From an uncultured Rickettsiales bacterium (GTDB lineage Bacteria; Pseudomonadota; Alphaproteobacteria; UBA8366): 19,205 bases of DNA. Position numbers and translations under genes: made by a program. Each line of letters opens with the position of its first letter. The first letter of the stretch is position 1. The DNA lies in assembly GCA_913046825.1 (NCBI GenBank), contig CAJWTF010000069.1:1-19205 (forward strand). Reading direction: 5' to 3'. Below the pieces are notes generated by a model that saw only the letters and a program-made list of their open reading frames with translations, searched no databases and had not been told where the DNA came from. Shown piece after piece: positions 17,183 to 19,205 of the stretch.

Positions 17183-17706
17183 ATCTTTGCTCCCGCCTCG
17201 GCTGCTGCCCAACGACGCTCCGTGCCCACGAAATGGCTATGGCAAATCGCCACCGCTAAGGCATCCGCGGAATCCGCGCTGTCAAAACCGCAGCCTGGAA
17301 GCAGTCGCTGCACCATCATTTGGACCTGTGGCTTACCCGCATGGCCGACGCCAACGACAGATTTCTTGATCCGGTTGGCCGAATACTCCGCGACCGGCAG
17401 CCCCACCAAAGCGGGTGCGAGCAAGACGACACCGCGCGCCTCGCCGAGCTTCAAGGTCGTGGTTGGGTTCTTGTTGACGAAAGTTTCTTCGACCGCCGAT
17501 TCGTCCGGTTCGTAAAAGGTCAGCACTTCGGCCAGTCCCTCATGCAAAGTTCTCAACCGCCAGGCCAATGGATCGGACCGCGTCGTTCGGACAGTACCGT
17601 CAGCGACATGGGACAGTCTATTGCCGGCGATCTCGATAATTCCCCAGCCCGTGTTCTGGAGTCCGGGGTCGAGCCCTATCACGCGTATGGAGCGGTTAGC
17701 GTTCAA
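17179..17706 (-). CDS. ruvC: Crossover junction endodeoxyribonuclease RuvC
   Basis: 175 residues. RuvC dimers cut Holliday junctions symmetrically in concert with RuvAB. The RNase H-like fold shows the four acidic metal ligands: Asp13 in VIGLDPG, a Glu at 73 or 74 in AVEETF, and Asp145 and Asp148 in [30 protein letters not shown] (79-94) and the DNA-binding segment [16 protein letters not shown] (114-129) fit the family. The start is TTG 17706, the only ordinary start codon between an upstream in-frame TGA and the conserved domain; it overlaps the yebC stop as TTGA. No clear Shine-Dalgarno site lies at a normal distance (GGCGG is almost against the TTG). GTG at codon 9 would cut into the first strand. 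Confidence 0.95.
   Translation of the reverse strand: MNANRSIRVIGLDPGLQNTGWGIIEIAGNRLSHVADGTVRTTRSDPLAWRLRTLHEGLAEVLTFYEPDESAVEETFVNKNPTTTLKLGEARGVVLLAPALVGLPVAEYSANRIKKSVVGVGHAGKPQVQMMVQRLLPGCGFDSADSADALAVAICHSHFVGTERRWAAAEAGAKM
17190..17194 (-). promoter_or_regulatory. Ribosome binding site that fixes the ruvA start
   Basis: GGGAG on the minus strand lies 7 bases before GTG 17182. It supports the non-AUG start in the GTGA overlap over the more upstream frame opening at 17212, and gives the standard RuvA N-terminus. Confidence 0.75.
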
Positions 17707-18455
17707 ACCGCCGTCAATCGTTCCATAACGTCATCCCCGATTTCATAATTGGCCGAAACCGACTGCACGTCATCATTGTCGTCCAGCGCATCCAATAACT
17801 TCAAAAGGGTCGATGCGTGTTTTTCTTCGAGCGAGACAGTCGTCTGAGGCTTCCATATGAGTTGCACGGATTGGGGCTCACCAAGGTCGCCTTCAAGCGC
17901 ACCCGCGACAGTATGCAAATTCTCGGGCTGACAATTAATCTCGTGAGATTCATCGTTTGATTCGACGTCCTCAGCACCAGCCTCGAGGGCGGCTTCAAAT
18001 ACGGCCTCCGAATCACGGGCATCAGCCGCGTATCTAATTTCACCCATCCGGTCGAACAGAAAGCTCACCGCGCCGGTCTCCGCCATATTGCCATTAAACT
18101 TGGAAAAGGCGGAGCGTACTTCCGACGCCGTCCGATTGCGATTGTCGGTTAACGCCTCGACGATCAACGCCACCCCACCGGGTCCATACCCTTCGTAGCG
18201 AATTTCCTCGAAATTCGCGCCATCGGTATCGCCGGCACCGCGCGCAATCGCACGGTCCATATTGTCCTTCGGCATATTGTTGCTGCGTGCCGTTGTAATC
18301 GCCGAGCGCAAACGCGGGTTGCCGGAAGGATCCGGGCCTCCATCTTTCGCCGCAACCATCAACTCTCGACCGAGCTTGGCGAAAAGCTTAGCGCGTTTTT
18401 TGTCCTGCGCACCTTTGCGGTGCATGATGTTTTTAAACTGTGAATGACCAGCCAT
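17703..18455 (-). CDS. yebC: YebC/PmpR family protein (transcription or translation regulator)
   Basis: 250 residues, the standard length. The N-terminus [20 protein letters not shown] is the family signature; [39 protein letters not shown] and [20 protein letters not shown] are the other conserved blocks. The family has been described as DNA-binding regulators (PmpR in Pseudomonas) and more recently as ribosome-associated factors that relieve stalling at proline-rich stretches. The latter is interesting beside a very Pro-rich TolA, but the link is only inference. The gene stands next to ruvC in many bacteria. The ATG lacks an obvious ribosome site; a candidate extended -10 promoter lies about 50 bases upstream. 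Its stop overlaps the ruvC start. Confidence 0.96.
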   Translation of the reverse strand: MAGHSQFKNIMHRKGAQDKKRAKLFAKLGRELMVAAKDGGPDPSGNPRLRSAITTARSNNMPKDNMDRAIARGAGDTDGANFEEIRYEGYGPGGVALIVEALTDNRNRTASEVRSAFSKFNGNMAETGAVSFLFDRMGEIRYAADARDSEAVFEAALEAGAEDVESNDESHEINCQPENLHTVAGALEGDLGEPQSVQLIWKPQTTVSLEEKHASTLLKLLDALDDNDDVQSVSANYEIGDDVMERLTAV

Positions 18456-18505
18456 GGCGAATCGTAATCGTTTCTGTTGTCAAATGGATGTGTATAAGAA
18501 GGGCC

Positions 18506-18514
18506 GTTATACCA
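18506..18514 (-). promoter_or_regulatory. Candidate extended -10 promoter upstream of yebC
   Basis: TGGTATAAC on the minus strand matches an extended -10 element (TGN plus TATAAC). It lies in the 148-base gap between the phosphoesterase gene and yebC and would give a leader of roughly 45 bases. I see no good -35 at the right distance. It could be the start of the yebC-ruvCAB transcript. Confidence 0.35.
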
Positions 18515-18603
18515 GATATTGTGAAGAAAAGCCTAGCTCTTCCATCCTTCTAAAGGGCCAATATGGCGAATTTTGGGCAGCGATAGCTTTCCTGTAATTT
18601 TTA

Positions 18604-19205
18604 TCAGTCGTCGAATAACGGCAGCTGTTCCTGGAGCCGGCCACCGACACGGACCGGCGAAATCCGCCGCGCCAATCCTGTGGCGTCATCCGTCTCCAAA
18701 AATGTACCGCACAATGTCGCTTCATCTTCCGCTGGCGTCAGGCGCGGGCTGGGGAACCGGCGACGAAACCGTTGCAATGCGGCACTCTTTTCCATGCCAA
18801 TGACCGAATTGTAGTCGCCACACATCCCGGCATCAGTCTGATATCCGGTCCCGTGTTCGAGAATATGCGCGTCACCGGTCGGCACATGGGTATGGGTCCC
18901 CACGACAAGGCTGGCCTTGCCGTCCGCCAGATGGCCCATTGCCATCTTCTCGCTGGTCGCCTCGCCATGTATATCGATAATCACCGCGCCATAGCCGCCG
19001 GGCTTGGGGGGCCCCATCGGCAATTCGCGCTCCACCGCCTTGAACGGATCATCGAGCAATTCCATGAATAGGCGGCACATCACATTGATGACCTTGACCT
19101 TGGTCCCCCTGCCGGTCACAAAATCGGCGACGCCCCGGCCCGGTGTGCCACCAGGATAATTGATCGGTCGCAACATCCGGCGGTCGCTGTCCATGTAAGG
19201 CGCGA
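18604..19205 (-). CDS. TIGR00282/YmdB-type metallophosphoesterase, C-terminal part
   Basis: About 199 residues are visible; the frame is open to the window edge, so the N-terminus, with the first metal-binding motifs, lies outside. The family is about 270 residues long (YmdB of Bacillus is a cyclic-nucleotide phosphodiesterase; the alphaproteobacterial members are not well defined). Visible signatures are RPINYPGGTPGRG, VIIDIHGEATSEKMAMG, the metal-binding GTHTHVPTGDAHIL, and TDAGMCGDYNSVIGM. An internal ATG at 19194 is not the true start. The gene precedes yebC-ruvCAB, a common neighbourhood in Alphaproteobacteria. A 148-base gap and a candidate promoter separate it from yebC. Confidence 0.9.
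   Translation of the reverse strand, partial: APYMDSDRRMLRPINYPGGTPGRGVADFVTGRGTKVKVINVMCRLFMELLDDPFKAVERELPMGPPKPGGYGAVIIDIHGEATSEKMAMGHLADGKASLVVGTHTHVPTGDAHILEHGTGYQTDAGMCGDYNSVIGMEKSAALQRFRRRFPSPRLTPAEDEATLCGTFLETDDATGLARRISPVRVGGRLQEQLPLFDD

Noticed and set aside
18478..18483. Perfect TTGACA on the minus strand just before yebC
   Set aside because: The position for a -10 at 16-18 bases falls on the yebC start and reads TTCGCC/TCGCCA, so no promoter is formed.
1..19205. Search for tRNA, rRNA, CRISPR arrays, insertion sequences, att sites or a defence-type cassette
   Set aside because: No cloverleaf-like, spaced-repeat, transposase or terminal-repeat signal was seen by eye; apart from the edges the window is fully occupied by known gene families.

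Overview
This window is a stretch of alphaproteobacterial chromosome. The evidence is the gene order on the minus strand (read right to left): YmdB-like phosphoesterase, yebC, ruvC-ruvA-ruvB, ybgC, tolQ-tolR-tolA-tolB-pal-cpoB, tilS, ftsH, glmM. This is the arrangement known from many Alphaproteobacteria. Base composition is moderately GC-rich and looks even across the window. I cannot assign an order or genus.

Every intact gene is on the minus strand. From high to low coordinates there are five blocks. (1) The C-terminal part of a metallophosphoesterase, cut by the window edge (18604-19205). (2) yebC with the Holliday-junction genes ruvC, ruvA and ruvB (15516-18455); each overlaps the next by 4 bases, and ruvC, ruvA and ruvB use TTG, GTG and GTG starts. 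(3) The Tol-Pal envelope module ybgC-tolQ-tolR-tolA-tolB-pal-cpoB (9679-15523); ybgC overlaps ruvB by 8 bases, and a strong hairpin separates pal from cpoB. (4) tilS (tRNA-Ile lysidine synthase) and ftsH (membrane protease), followed by a likely terminator. (5) glmM (phosphoglucosamine mutase), thiD (HMP-P kinase) and a hydantoinase/oxoprolinase pair in the order hyuB then hyuA, closely packed or overlapping.

The first 353 bases are not empty. On the plus strand they hold the decayed 3' end of a MocR-type regulator (GntR family with an aminotransferase-like domain). It is broken by three in-frame stops and one single-base frameshift. It converges on hyuA, which ends 4 bases away.

The core genes support envelope constriction and outer-membrane integrity (Tol-Pal, CpoB, YbgC), recombination (RuvABC), tRNA decoding (TilS), proteolysis (FtsH) and amino-sugar supply for peptidoglycan and LPS (GlmM). 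The accessory part is the hyuBA pair and the regulator pseudogene. I saw no tRNA, rRNA, CRISPR, insertion sequence or phage gene, and no convincing new multi-gene system. The least ordinary signals are the pseudogene, the hyuBA attachment behind glmM-thiD, the non-AUG coupled starts of the ruv genes and the intergenic hairpins.
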